DNA from: Sphingomonas phyllosphaerae FA2 | Lineage (GTDB): Bacteria > Pseudomonadota > Alphaproteobacteria > Sphingomonadales > Sphingomonadaceae | Assembly (NCBI RefSeq): GCF_000427645.1 | Contig: NZ_KE386571.1 | Span: forward strand, 2,872,895-2,936,894 | Reading direction: 5' to 3' | DNA length: 64,000 nt | In this document: positions 8,407 through 17,091 of the stretch, piece by piece | Numbering within the stretch: position 1 is the first letter of the stretch | How the letters are laid out: each line of letters starts with the position of its first letter | Program-made: the position numbers and the translations under genes | Notes under the pieces: model-generated | What the model saw: only the letters and a program-made list of their open reading frames with translations | Database searches by the model: none | Told to the model about the DNA's origin: nothing

Positions 8407-9984
8407 GTGCACGCCTTCGCCGCCCTGCTCGACGCGCTGATCTATACCCGGTCGCGCAATGCCAAGCTCAAGCTGATCGGCGATTACCTGCGCGATACGC
8501 CCGATCCCGATCGCGGCTGGACGATGGCGGCGCTGACCGGCGAACTCGACCTGCCCGGGGTCAAGCCGGCGGTGATCCGTGCCTTGGTCGAATCGCGGGT
8601 CGACCCGGTGCTGTTCCGGATGAGCCGCGACTATGTCGGCGATACCGCCGAGACGGTGTCGCTGCTCTGGCCCGAGCCCGACCATCCGCCGGAAATCGCC
8701 GAGCCGCTGACGGTCGCGAACGTCGTCGACCGGCTCGCGCATTTGTCACGCTCCGATGCCCCCGCCGTGCTGGCGGCGATGCTCGACCGGCTCGACGCGG
8801 AGGAGCGATTCGCGCTGCTCAAGATGGCGACCGGCGGCTTGCGCGTCGGCGTGTCGTCGCGGCTCGCCAAACAGGCGCTGGCGGATGCGTTTGGGCTCGA
8901 CGTCGAGGCGGTCGAGGAAGTGTGGCATGGGCTGGAGCCGCCCTACCCCACGCTGTTCGCGTGGGCGGAGGGCACCGGCGCGCAGCCGACCGCCGCCGAC
9001 GTGCCGGTGTTCCGCCCGTTCATGCTCGCGCATCCACTAGACGACCTGCGCGTCGACCTCGCCGACTATGCCGCGGAATGGAAGTGGGACGGCATCCGCG
9101 TCCAGCTCGTCCACGTCGCCGGAGAGACGAGACTCTACAGCCGCACCGGCGACGATGTGACGCGCGCCTTCCCCGACGTCGCCGCCGCCTTCGCGACGCA
9201 TGGCGTCGTTGATGGCGAGTTGATGGTGCGCGGCGACTTTCAGGGCGGCGAGGCGGGCAGTTTCAACGCGTTGCAACAGCGGCTCGGGCGCAAGGTCGTG
9301 TCGGCGAAGATGCTCGCCGAGGCGCCGGCGTTCGTGCGACTTTACGACATCTTGTTCGACGGCAATGAAGACCTGCGCGCGCTGCCGTGGACCGAGCGCC
9401 GCGTGCGGCTAGAGGCATTTGCCGCCCGGCTCGATCCCGAACGCTTCGATCTCAGCCGCGTGGTCGAGGCGGAGGATTTCACCGCGCTGGAAGGTATCCG
9501 CGCCGGCGCGCGCGACGCGGCGATCGAGGGCATGATGCTCAAGCGCCGCGATTCGCCGTATGTCGCGGGGCGGCGCACCGGACTGTGGTACAAATGGAAG
9601 CGCGATCCGCTGACCGCCGATTGCGTGATGATGTACGCGCAGCGCGGCAATGGGCGGCGGTCGAGCTGGTACAGCGATTACACCTTCGGCTGCTGGACCG
9701 ACGATGGCGAGTTGCTGCCGGTCGGCAAGGCGTATCAGGGGATCACCGATCAGGAGATCGCGCGACTCGACCGCTTCGTGCGCCAGCATACGCTCAACCG
9801 GTTCGGCCCGGTGCGCGAGGTCGAGAAGACATTGGTGCTGGAGATCGCGTTCGATTCGATCCACGAATCGAAACGGCACAAGTCCGGGCTGGCGATGCGC
9901 TTCCCGCGGATTGCGCGAATCAGGACCGACAAGCCAGCGGCGGAGGCAGATACGCTGGCGGGGTTGAAGAAGCTGGTGACCTGA
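8407..9984 (+). CDS. ATP-dependent DNA ligase (cisplatin-response type)
   Basis: A 525-residue ligase with an N-terminal DNA-binding domain (residues 1-200), an adenylation domain and a C-terminal OB domain. The nucleotidyltransferase motif I is [10 protein letters not shown] with the AMP-accepting Lys at 226. Motif III (VDGELM), motif IV ([12 protein letters not shown]) and motif V (GLWYKWKRD) follow in order. It seals nicks with ATP and belongs to the family linked to DNA repair in Proteobacteria. It starts with GTG one base after the AsmA stop. The partner genes that usually accompany this family (DEXH helicase, exonuclease, metallophosphoesterase) are not adjacent. Confidence 0.93.
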   Translation: MHAFAALLDALIYTRSRNAKLKLIGDYLRDTPDPDRGWTMAALTGELDLPGVKPAVIRALVESRVDPVLFRMSRDYVGDTAETVSLLWPEPDHPPEIAEPLTVANVVDRLAHLSRSDAPAVLAAMLDRLDAEERFALLKMATGGLRVGVSSRLAKQALADAFGLDVEAVEEVWHGLEPPYPTLFAWAEGTGAQPTAADVPVFRPFMLAHPLDDLRVDLADYAAEWKWDGIRVQLVHVAGETRLYSRTGDDVTRAFPDVAAAFATHGVVDGELMVRGDFQGGEAGSFNALQQRLGRKVVSAKMLAEAPAFVRLYDILFDGNEDLRALPWTERRVRLEAFAARLDPERFDLSRVVEAEDFTALEGIRAGARDAAIEGMMLKRRDSPYVAGRRTGLWYKWKRDPLTADCVMMYAQRGNGRRSSWYSDYTFGCWTDDGELLPVGKAYQGITDQEIARLDRFVRQHTLNRFGPVREVEKTLVLEIAFDSIHESKRHKSGLAMRFPRIARIRTDKPAAEADTLAGLKKLVT

Positions 9985-9994
9985 CCCCACTCTT

Positions 9995-10082
9995 CGTCAT
10001 TCCCGCGCAGGCGGGAATCCAGAACCTCTGGTGTTTCGCTTCTATCGATAGACCTGCGCGTCTGGATTCCCGCCTTCGCGGG
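9995..10082. repeat. Family-1 palindromic repeat, interrupted
   Basis: It begins CGTCATTCCCGCGCAGGCGG and runs through the loop (TCGATAGACCTGCGCGTC) to ATTCCCGCCTTCGCGGG. The expected ending GGAATGACGG is displaced to about 10241-10252, after a 154-base palindromic insert (10080-10233). This repeat and the insert fill most of the gap between the ligase gene and aroC (9985-10298); no gene was seen there. Confidence 0.75.
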
Positions 10083-10233
10083 ACCTCTGCAAAAGTCCCC
10101 TTCTTGCACCCCGGCGAAGGCCGGGGCCCAGTTGGGAAGGCCTATCGAACGACGCGCGACGCGCATCATCAGCGTCCCCCAACTGGGCCCCGGCCTTCGC
10201 CGGGGTACAGAAAGCGGGTTTCGCATAGGTCTC
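10080..10233. mobile_element. Palindromic element with IS-like ends (MITE-like)
   Basis: The left end reads GGGACCTCTGCAAAAGTCCC. The right end, read inward on the other strand, is GAGACCTATGCGAAACCCGC. Both resemble the IS terminus at 172-189 (GAGACCTCTGCGAAAGGC). The interior is a long inverted repeat, CACCCCGGCGAAGGCCGGGG ... CCCCGGCCTTCGCCGGGGTA, with CCCAGTTGGG and CCCAACTGGG arms. There is no open reading frame of note. It lies inside a family-1 repeat. It could be a small non-autonomous element moved by the IS transposase, or two repeat families placed side by side. Confidence 0.45.
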
Positions 10234-10298
10234 GCCTACGTGGGAATGACGGAGGAGGGTCTGTCCCCCGCCCCCCGCTTCTGGCAAAGCGCGGCTCC

Positions 10299-11375
10299 AT
10301 GAGCTTCAACACCTTCGGCCGCGTCTTCCGTTTCACCACCTGGGGCGAGAGCCACGGCCCGGCACTCGGCGCGGTGGTCGACGGGTGCCCGCCGGGGATC
10401 GCACTGACCGAGGCCGATATCCAGCCGTGGCTGGATCGTCGCCGCCCCGGCCAGTCGCGCTTCACGACGCAGCGGCAGGAGCCCGATCAGGTCCGTATCC
10501 TGTCGGGCGTGTTCGAGGGGCGGACGACCGGCACGCCGATCAGCCTGATGATCGAGAATGTCGACCAGCGCTCGAAGGATTATTCGGCGATCGCGCAGGC
10601 CTATCGCCCCGGGCATGCCGATTACGCCTATGACGCCAAATACGGCTTCCGCGACTATCGCGGCGGCGGGCGGTCGTCGGCGCGTGAAACCGCGGCGCGG
10701 GTTGCAGCGGGGGCGGTGGCGCGGCTGGTGGTGCCGCAGGTGCGCATTCGTGCGTGGGTGGAGGCGATCGGCGGTGACTCGATCGACTATGCCGCATTCG
10801 ACGATGCGCAGATCGACGCCAATCCGTTCTTCTGCCCCGATGCCGGTGCCGCCGCGCGCTGGGAAGCGAAGATGGACGCCGCGCGCAAGGCCGGATCGTC
10901 GCTGGGCTCGGTGATCGCGTGCGAGGCGACCGGCGTGCCGGCGGGCTGGGGCGCGCCGCTCTACGCCAAGCTCGACAGCGAACTGGCCGCCGCGTGCATG
11001 TCGATCAACGCCGTCAAGGGCGTCGAGATCGGTGACGGCTTCGCGGCCGCGGCGTTGTCGGGCGAGCAGAACGCCGATCCGATGCGCCCCGGCGCGGACG
11101 GCACGCCCGACTTCCTCGCCAATCATGCCGGCGGGATCGCGGGCGGGATCGCGACCGGGCAGCCGGTGCGCGTGCGCGTCGCGTTCAAGCCGACCAGCTC
11201 GATCCTGACGCCCGTCGCCAGCATCACCCGCGACGGCACCGCGACCGAGGTGATGACCAAGGGCCGCCACGATCCCTGCGTCGGCATCCGCGGCGTGCCC
11301 GTGGTGGAGGCGATGGTGGCGCTGGTGCTCGCCGATCAGGCGTTGCTCCACCGCGCCCAATGTGGCATGCGTTAG
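10299..11375 (+). CDS. aroC: Chorismate synthase
   Basis: A 358-residue enzyme that converts 5-enolpyruvylshikimate 3-phosphate to chorismate, the last shikimate step. It starts [20 protein letters not shown], the family signature near the N-terminus. Further signatures are the [18 protein letters not shown] stretch near residue 125 and the C-terminal [11 protein letters not shown] block. It binds reduced FMN and acts in the cytoplasm. The open frame extends far upstream into the ligase gene and repeats; ATG 10299 is the only start that gives a family-like N-terminus. It stands alone, 75 bases before the next gene. Confidence 0.97.
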   Translation: MSFNTFGRVFRFTTWGESHGPALGAVVDGCPPGIALTEADIQPWLDRRRPGQSRFTTQRQEPDQVRILSGVFEGRTTGTPISLMIENVDQRSKDYSAIAQAYRPGHADYAYDAKYGFRDYRGGGRSSARETAARVAAGAVARLVVPQVRIRAWVEAIGGDSIDYAAFDDAQIDANPFFCPDAGAAARWEAKMDAARKAGSSLGSVIACEATGVPAGWGAPLYAKLDSELAAACMSINAVKGVEIGDGFAAAALSGEQNADPMRPGADGTPDFLANHAGGIAGGIATGQPVRVRVAFKPTSSILTPVASITRDGTATEVMTKGRHDPCVGIRGVPVVEAMVALVLADQALLHRAQCGMR

Positions 11376-11449
11376 GCGATCCGCGTCGATTGTCAGGAAC
11401 GTTCGGCGTTCGCGCATCGTTGACGAGCCATTCCACAAGGAGAGGTTCG

Positions 11450-11899
11450 ATGCGTACCTATATCGCGATGACCGCCGCTGCCCTGTTGCTTCCCGTCGCC
11501 GCGGTGGCGCAGACGACCGGTGCCGGTGGCACGATGGGCCAGACCGGCGGAACGATGGGCGGCACGATGCAGCCCGGTGGCACGATGGGCGGCTCAACGA
11601 TGGGTCAGCAGCCCGGCGGTACGATGGGCGGCTCCACGATGGATCCCATGACCACCTCGCCGCAGACCACCACGCCGAGCACGTCGACCGATCGCACCAC
11701 GACGACAACGACGCGCTCGTCGCGCCGCGCGCGCAACAACAGCACGACGACGACCGGACCGGACGCGGTGACCAACTCGCGCACCACGATGGGCCAGCCG
11801 CAGCAGGGCCAGCCGACCGAGGCGACGAACACGCCGCCGGATCAGCTGCCGCAGGGCGGCGCGGCCGGCACGGCGACCCAGCCGGGGCCGCGTAACTAA
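11450..11899 (+). CDS. Secreted Gly/Thr/Met-rich low-complexity protein
   Basis: A 149-residue protein with a clear signal peptide (MRTYIAMTAAALLLPVAAVAQ). The mature part has irregular repeats of (G)GTMGG(S)TM, then a Thr-rich stretch (about residues 68-105) with a basic SSRRAR patch, then a Gln/Pro/Gly-rich tail. No known domain is recognised. ATG 11450 is preceded by AAGGAGAGG at good spacing. Similar low-complexity exported proteins are common in sphingomonads and are of unknown function. It is flanked by aroC upstream and a palindromic repeat downstream. Confidence 0.8.
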   Translation: MRTYIAMTAAALLLPVAAVAQTTGAGGTMGQTGGTMGGTMQPGGTMGGSTMGQQPGGTMGGSTMDPMTTSPQTTTPSTSTDRTTTTTTRSSRRARNNSTTTTGPDAVTNSRTTMGQPQQGQPTEATNTPPDQLPQGGAAGTATQPGPRN

Positions 11900-11923
11900 A
11901 GGTTGGTATACCGACCTCGAACC

Positions 11924-12004
11924 GTCGCTCCGGGCTCGACCCGGGGGCCCGCTTCTTCTCGACAGAAGGAACAGCGGGGCCCCGGATCAAGTCCGGGGCG
12001 ACGG
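11924..12004. repeat. Family-2 palindromic repeat
   Basis: CGTCGCTCCGGGCTCGACCC ... CTTCTTCTCGACAGAAGGAA ... CCCCGGATCAAGTCCGGGGC then GACGG; a long imperfect stem-loop between two convergent genes. A smaller palindrome (TCCTGCGAACGCAGGAGC) follows near 12042-12061. Together they fill the gap from 11900 to 12117, where no gene was seen. It could also help end transcription of both neighbours. Confidence 0.8.
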
Positions 12005-12117
12005 CGTTTGCGGGCTGTACGATAAATCTCAGGCAGTCCGTGTTCCTGCGAACGCAGGAGCACGCCGACGAGAAACGGCAGCGGAAGCATGTATCCGCCG
12101 CCGTTCGCCGTCACTGA

Positions 12118-13422
12118 TCAGTCCGCGAACGGATCGCGGACGAGGATCGTGTCGGCGCGCTCCGGGCTGGTCGACACCAGCGCCACCGGGCAGCGGATCA
12201 GTTCCTCGACGCGGCGGATGTACTTGATCGCCTGCGCGGGCAGGTCGGCCCAGCTGCGCGCACCCGCGGTCGACTCCTGCCAGCCCGGCATCGTCTCATA
12301 GACCGGCTCGACCAACGCCTGATCGGCGGCATGCGCCGGATAATAATCGATCACTTCGCCGCGCAGACGATAGCCGGTGCAGATCTTCACTTCCTCGAAC
12401 CCGTCGAGGACGTCGATCTTGGTGAGCGCGATCCCGGTGATCCCGCCGACCGCCGCCGATTGCCGGACCAGCACCGCGTCGAACCAGCCGCAACGGCGCT
12501 TCCGTCCGGTGACGGTGCCGAACTCGTACCCGCGCGTGCCGAGCCGCTCGCCAGTTGCCCCATCCGGACCATCGCCGTCCAGCTCGGTCGGGAACGGCCC
12601 CGAGCCGACACGGGTGGTGTACGCCTTGGCGATCCCCAGCACGAAGCCGACCGCCGCCGGCCCAAGGCCAGAGCCACCCGCCGCGCTGCCCGCGATCGTG
12701 TTCGACGAGGTGACGAACGGATAGGTGCCGTGGTCGATGTCGAGCAGCACGCCCTGCGCGCCCTCGAACAGGATGCGCTTGCCGGCTTCCTTGGCGAGGT
12801 TGAGATCACGCCATACCGGACGCGCGAATTGCAGCACGAAATCCGCGATGGCGCGCAGCTCGGCGACCAGCGTGTCGCGGTCGATCGGCGGCTCGCCGAA
12901 GCCGGCGCGGAGCGCATCGTGATGCGCGGTCAGCCGGTCGAGCTGCGGCCCGAGATCGTCGAGATGCGCCAGATCGCAGACGCGGATCGCGCGGCGGCCG
13001 ACCTTGTCCTCATAGGCCGGCCCGATCCCGCGTCGCGTCGTGCCGATCTTGCCCGCGCCGCTCGCATCCTCACGCAACCCGTCGAGATCGCGGTGGAACG
13101 GCAGGATCAGCGCGCAATTGTCGGCGATGCGCAGCGTCTCGGGCGTGGCGGTGACGCCCTGCGCCGCCAGCCGCTCGATCTCGGCCTTGAGCGCCCAGGG
13201 ATCGAGCACCACGCCGTTGCCGATCACCGACGGCGTGCCGCGCACGATCCCCGAGGGCAGTAGCGAGAGCTTGTAGACGTTCTCGCCGACCACCAGCGTG
13301 TGCCCGGCATTGTGCCCGCCCTGGAAGCGGACGACCATGTCGGCGCGCTCCGCCAGCCAATCGACGATCTTGCCCTTGCCCTCGTCGCCCCATTGCGCGC
13401 CGATGACTGCCACATTTGCCAT
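12118..13422 (-). CDS. purA: Adenylosuccinate synthetase
   Basis: A 434-residue enzyme that joins IMP and aspartate using GTP, the first step to AMP. ATG 13422 gives the canonical [18 protein letters not shown] with the GTP-binding loop at residues 12-18. The [10 protein letters not shown] block, the GIGPAYEDK block and the C-terminal [11 protein letters not shown] guanine-binding region all match the family. The open frame extends 38 codons upstream, but that part is Pro/Arg-rich and not family-like. hisZ lies upstream on the same strand, an arrangement I associate with sphingomonads. Confidence 0.97.
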   Translation of the reverse strand: MANVAVIGAQWGDEGKGKIVDWLAERADMVVRFQGGHNAGHTLVVGENVYKLSLLPSGIVRGTPSVIGNGVVLDPWALKAEIERLAAQGVTATPETLRIADNCALILPFHRDLDGLREDASGAGKIGTTRRGIGPAYEDKVGRRAIRVCDLAHLDDLGPQLDRLTAHHDALRAGFGEPPIDRDTLVAELRAIADFVLQFARPVWRDLNLAKEAGKRILFEGAQGVLLDIDHGTYPFVTSSNTIAGSAAGGSGLGPAAVGFVLGIAKAYTTRVGSGPFPTELDGDGPDGATGERLGTRGYEFGTVTGRKRRCGWFDAVLVRQSAAVGGITGIALTKIDVLDGFEEVKICTGYRLRGEVIDYYPAHAADQALVEPVYETMPGWQESTAGARSWADLPAQAIKYIRRVEELIRCPVALVSTSPERADTILVRDPFAD

Positions 13423-13620
13423 GGATGCGATTCCCCGCCTGCCGCTGCGAACCCGCGCGCCCTTCGACAGGACTCGGCACGCGGGCGGTTCAGGAATGTC
13501 GGTGGCGCGGGTAGCGGGCGGGGGGGGTCGGGTCAACCGGCGTCGCGTTCACGACAGCGGAGCGGCTTCCGGTCCTTAACGCGGTGACAGTACAACCCTG
13601 ACAAACAAGTCCGCTACCTT

Positions 13621-13705
13621 CGTCGCCCCGGACTTGATCCGGGGTCCCGCTTCTTCTCCGCCGTCGCAGGAGAAACCGGGATCCCGGATCACGTCCGGGA
13701 TGACG
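13621..13705. repeat. Family-2 palindromic repeat
   Basis: CGTCGCCCCGGACTTGATCC ... TTCTTCTCCGCCGTCGCAGG ... ATCCCGGATCACGTCCGGGA then TGACG, between hisZ and purA. The rest of the gap (13423-13620) is GC-rich with a run of eight Gs near 13520, and no gene was recognised in it. Confidence 0.8.
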
Positions 13706-13718
13706 GATGAGGTTCCGC

Positions 13719-14819
13719 CTACAAGGCGCGGACGTCACCGTCGGCGAAGAGATGCGTGCAGACCTGCGCCTCGGGCGTGTCCCCGGCTGCCAGCGCGGCG
13801 ACCGTCACCCAGCCCGCCGCGCGCAGCCGGGCGGCCTCGGCCGCTGGCGTGCCGAGCGGGAGGAAGAGGCGGCGGCGGTCATGCACTGGCGGATCGCCGA
13901 GCAGCCGGTCGGCGTAGAGCGAGAAGCCGGTCGCGGCTTCCTCCGCGCCGCCCTCATGAACGACCGCATAGGTGCCGCCGCGCCCGATCTCGGTCCCCGA
14001 CCCGCCACCGAACAGCGAGAAGCCGAGCCACGTCTGATATTCGAAGCCATGCCGCTCGGTCGGGTCGAGCGTCATCGCGACGCGATCGCCGACCGTCACC
14101 GCGATCGCCGCGAGCCCGTCGAGCCGCGTCGCCAGCGCTCCGGTGCGATCGAACGCGCGCAGCCGCGCCAGCGCGTGCTCGAACGGTCCGGCCGCCTCGA
14201 TCAGCGGAAGGTAATCGGGCGCAACCGCCGCGACGCCGCCGGCATCCTTGGCATCGAGCCGCTGGCGCAACGTATCGAGCGCATCGGAGGCGACCGGCAG
14301 CGGCCCGGCGGCAAGCGTGTCGACGAGGTCGGGGAGCGTGAAGTCGATCGAGGCGGGGGCCACGCCTGCCGCCTCTAGCGCGTCGATCGCGACGGTGACG
14401 ACCTCCTGCGCGGCGGCGAGCGAATCGAGCCCGAACAGCTCCGCGCCGATCTGCCGCGTCTCGCGCGCGGGCGACAATTGGCTGGCGCGCAGCTTGAGCA
14501 CCGCGCCCGCATAGCTGAGCCGTACCGGGCGCGGGTGATGCCCCATCCGCGTCGCGGCGATCCGCGCGACCTGCGCAGTCAGGTCGGGACGGATCGCCAG
14601 CGTCCGCTGCGACACCGGATCGACGAAGCGCACCGCATCGTGGAGCGCGCCCGCCTTCAGCCGCGTGCCGAGCCCGTCGGCGAATTCGGCGAGCGGCGGA
14701 TCGACGCGCTCATAGCCATGCGCGCCGATCGCGGCGAGCACGCGCGCCTCGATCGCGGCGGCGGCGTCGGCGAAGGGCGGCAGGCGGTCGCGAAGACCTT
14801 CGGGGAGAAGCGCGGTCAT
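13719..14819 (-). CDS. hisZ: ATP phosphoribosyltransferase regulatory subunit
   Basis: A 366-residue paralogue of histidyl-tRNA synthetase that forms a complex with short-form HisG and controls the first step of histidine synthesis. The class II synthetase core is visible (motif 2-like region near TLAIRPDLTAQVARIAATRM, and GGGSGTEIGRGGTYAVV in the C-terminal part), while the tRNA anticodon domain is absent, as usual for HisZ. hisG itself is not in this window. Its start codon overlaps the stop of the upstream DUF559 gene (TAATG), and purA follows downstream after a repeat. Confidence 0.9.
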   Translation of the reverse strand: MTALLPEGLRDRLPPFADAAAAIEARVLAAIGAHGYERVDPPLAEFADGLGTRLKAGALHDAVRFVDPVSQRTLAIRPDLTAQVARIAATRMGHHPRPVRLSYAGAVLKLRASQLSPARETRQIGAELFGLDSLAAAQEVVTVAIDALEAAGVAPASIDFTLPDLVDTLAAGPLPVASDALDTLRQRLDAKDAGGVAAVAPDYLPLIEAAGPFEHALARLRAFDRTGALATRLDGLAAIAVTVGDRVAMTLDPTERHGFEYQTWLGFSLFGGGSGTEIGRGGTYAVVHEGGAEEAATGFSLYADRLLGDPPVHDRRRLFLPLGTPAAEAARLRAAGWVTVAALAAGDTPEAQVCTHLFADGDVRAL

Positions 14820-15199
14820 TATAGCCCTCTCCCTTCAGGGGAGAGGGTTGGGTGAGGGGCAGTCGTCAACGCGACGGCAATCATCTGAAGCACCCCGTCC
14901 AAATTCATCATCACATCCGCATTGGTGAAGCGAAGGACTCGAAAGCCTTGCGCGCTGAGCCACGACGTGCGTCGGTCGTCGCGGGCTTGGTCGGTGTGGG
15001 TGTCGCCGTCAACCTCGATGATGAGATGCGCGCTGCGGGCGCAGAAATCGGCGATGTACGGGCCGATCGTGACCTGGCGGGTGAACTTCGTGTTGTGAAA
15101 GCGGCGACCGCGAAGCGCGAGCCACAGACGGGTTTCGGGCTCGGTCATTTGACGGCGCATCTTGCGGGCGCGGTCGAGGAGGAGCGGGTCGGTTTGCAT
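14819..15199 (-). CDS. DUF559 domain protein (Vsr-like endonuclease fold)
   Basis: A 126-residue protein of the DUF559 family, which shares the very-short-patch-repair endonuclease fold. Seen: a basic N-terminus (DRARKMRRQMTEPETRLW), the core GPYIADFCARSAHLIIEVDG with the acidic active-site candidates D and E, then DDRRTSWLSAQGFRVLRF. The last 13 residues (APHPTLSPEGRGL) are encoded by a family-4 intergenic repeat, so the gene has run into the repeat at its 3' end. The stop TAA overlaps the hisZ start by one base. Function is unproven; members often sit beside such repeats. Confidence 0.85.
   Translation of the reverse strand: MQTDPLLLDRARKMRRQMTEPETRLWLALRGRRFHNTKFTRQVTIGPYIADFCARSAHLIIEVDGDTHTDQARDDRRTSWLSAQGFRVLRFTNADVMMNLDGVLQMIAVALTTAPHPTLSPEGRGL
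14825..14860. repeat. Family-4 repeat (CCTCTCCCC/GGGGAGAGG type)
   Basis: CCCTCTCCCTTCAGGGGAGA then GGGTTGGGTGAGGGG. The inverted repeat forms a short hairpin. It lies within the 3' end of the DUF559 gene and supplies its last codons. Related copies are at 15237-15324, 16970-17084 and 37788-37892. Confidence 0.8.
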
Positions 15200-15236
15200 C
15201 GGCTCGCACCATCATCAGCTGTGGCGTGCGCGGCAA

Positions 15237-15324
15237 CCCCTCACCCAACCCTCTCCCCAGAGGGGAGAGGGCTAGAAATGCTCAAAAGCCCTCTCCCCCT
15301 TGGGGAGAGGGTTGGGTGAGGGGC
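15237..15324. repeat. Family-4 repeat, paired inverted copies
   Basis: Two copies face each other: CCCCTCACCCAACCCTCTCC ... AGGGGAGAGGGCT, then AGCCCTCTCCCCCTTGGGGA ... GGGTTGGGTGAGGGG. Together they form a large stem. They lie between the DUF559 gene and serA (15200-15358), where no gene was seen. Confidence 0.8.
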
Positions 15325-15358
15325 AGGTGTCTCACCGAGACCAGCCCCCAAACAACAA

Positions 15359-16936
15359 TCAGAACGACAGCCCCATCGCGGTCTTCACGCCCGGCAGCGC
15401 CTTGACCTGCGCGAGCAGCCCGGCGTCGACCGGCTGGTCGACCGACAGCAGCAGCACCGCCTCGCCGCCCGCCTCGCGACGGCCGAGGTGGAAGGTGCCG
15501 ATGTTCACCCCGGCCTCGCCGAGCAACGTCCCGATGCGGCCGATGAAGCCCGGTGCGTCCTCGTTGACGACGTACAGCATCGCGCCGGTCAGATCGGCCT
15601 CGACCTTGATCCCGAACAGCTCGACCAGCCGCGGCGCGCTGTCGCCGAACAGCGTGCCCGCCACTGAACGCTCGCCATCGGCGGTGCGCACCGCGACGCG
15701 CAGCAGCGTGTGGTAATCGCCCTCACGCTCGGTGCGGATCTCGCGCACCTCCATGCCGCGGTCGCGCGCCAGAACGGGCGCGTTGACCATGTTCACCGTG
15801 TCGGTCTGCTGGCGCAGGAAGCCGGTGAGCACCGCGCTGGTCAGCGGCTTCGGGTTGAGGTCCGCCGCGGCGCCCTCGCGGTGGATCGAGACGCGGTCGA
15901 TCGCGCCGGTCGCCAGCTGCCCGACCAGCGAGCCGAGCTTCTCGGCCAGCCCCATATACGGGCGCAGCTTCGGCGCTTCCTCGGCCGACAGGCTGGGGAC
16001 GTTGAGCGCATTGGTGACGCCGCCCGAGACCAGATAATCCGCCATCTGCTCGGCGACCTGAATCGCGACGTTGACTTGCGCCTCGGTGGTCGATGCGCCG
16101 AGGTGCGGGGTCGAGACGAAGTTCGGGGTGCCGAACAGCGGGCTCTCCTTCGCCGGCTCGGTGACGAACACGTCGAGCGCCGCGCCCGCGATATGACCCG
16201 AGTCGAGCCCTTCCTTGAGCGCGCCCTCGTCGATCAGCCCGCCGCGCGCGCAATTGACGATCCGCACGCCCTTCTTGGTTTTGGCGAGGTTCTCCGCCGA
16301 CAGGATGTTGCGGGTCTGGTCGGTGAGCGGCGTGTGCAGCGTGATGAAGTCGGCACGCGCGAGCAGTTCGTCGAGCGTCACCTTGGTCACGCCCAGTTCG
16401 ACCGCGCGCTCCTCGGTGAGGAACGGGTCGAAGGCGACGACCTTCATCTTCAGCCCGAGCGCGCGGTCGGCGACGATCGAGCCGATGTTGCCCGCGCCGA
16501 TCAGCCCCAGCGTCTTGCCGGTGACCTCGACACCCATGAAGCGGTTCTTCTCCCACTTGCCCGCCTGCGTCGAAGCGTCGGCCTCGGGCAGCTGGCGCGC
16601 GAGCGCGAACATCAGCGCGATCGCGTGTTCGGCGGTGGTGATCGAATTGCCGAACGGCGTGTTCATCACGACCACGCCCTTGGCGGAGGCGGCGGGGATG
16701 TCGACGTTGTCGACGCCGATGCCGGCGCGGCCGACGACCTTCAGGTTGGTGGCGTGGTCGAGAATGTCCTTGGTGACCTTGGTCGAGCTGCGGATCGCGA
16801 GCCCGTCATACTCGCCGATGATCGCCTTCAGCTCGTCCGGCGTCTTGCCGGTGATCACGTCGACCTCGACCCCGCGTTCGCGGAAGATCTCGGCAGCGCG
16901 CGGGTCCATTTTGTCGGAAATCAGTACCTTGGGCAT
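15359..16936 (-). CDS. serA: D-3-phosphoglycerate dehydrogenase
   Basis: A 525-residue, long-form enzyme that oxidises 3-phosphoglycerate with NAD, the first committed step of serine synthesis. Seen in order: the N-terminal substrate domain, the RAGIGVDNVD block near residue 90, the NAD-binding loop GLIGAGNIGS near residue 145, the catalytic NCARGGLIDEGAL and the H of TPHLGASTTEAQ, the intervening allosteric domain (about residues 320-450), and a C-terminal ACT domain (NEDAPGFIGRIGTLLGEAG). The ACT domain suggests feedback by serine. serC lies upstream on the same strand, separated by family-4 repeats. Confidence 0.96.
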   Translation of the reverse strand: MPKVLISDKMDPRAAEIFRERGVEVDVITGKTPDELKAIIGEYDGLAIRSSTKVTKDILDHATNLKVVGRAGIGVDNVDIPAASAKGVVVMNTPFGNSITTAEHAIALMFALARQLPEADASTQAGKWEKNRFMGVEVTGKTLGLIGAGNIGSIVADRALGLKMKVVAFDPFLTEERAVELGVTKVTLDELLARADFITLHTPLTDQTRNILSAENLAKTKKGVRIVNCARGGLIDEGALKEGLDSGHIAGAALDVFVTEPAKESPLFGTPNFVSTPHLGASTTEAQVNVAIQVAEQMADYLVSGGVTNALNVPSLSAEEAPKLRPYMGLAEKLGSLVGQLATGAIDRVSIHREGAAADLNPKPLTSAVLTGFLRQQTDTVNMVNAPVLARDRGMEVREIRTEREGDYHTLLRVAVRTADGERSVAGTLFGDSAPRLVELFGIKVEADLTGAMLYVVNEDAPGFIGRIGTLLGEAGVNIGTFHLGRREAGGEAVLLLSVDQPVDAGLLAQVKALPGVKTAMGLSF

Positions 16937-16969
16937 GTTGGTGCTCCGGTAGAAAAATGGGGGAATAGC

Positions 16970-17084
16970 TCCCTCTCCCCTGCGGGGAGAGGGCTGGGGT
17001 GAGGGGCCGGAGCCTCGCAGAGAGGTCGGTCTCGGTGAGACGTCAGCCCCTCACCCAACCCTCTCCCCAGAGGGGAGAGGGCTA
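16970..17084. repeat. Family-4 repeat, paired inverted copies
   Basis: CTCCCTCTCCCCTGCGGGGA ... GGGCTGGGGTGAGGGG, then a 40-base loop, then CCCCTCACCCAACCCTCTCC ... AGGGGAGAGGGCT. It lies between serC and serA on the transcribed strand and could form a large RNA stem within a serC-serA message. Confidence 0.8.
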
Positions 17085-17091
17085 AGATTGG

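Noticed and set aside
9387..10298. Ligase-aroC fusion suggested by a continuous frame into aroC
   Set aside because: The upstream part is a shadow frame within the ligase gene and repeats; the chorismate synthase family starts at [10 protein letters not shown] (10299).
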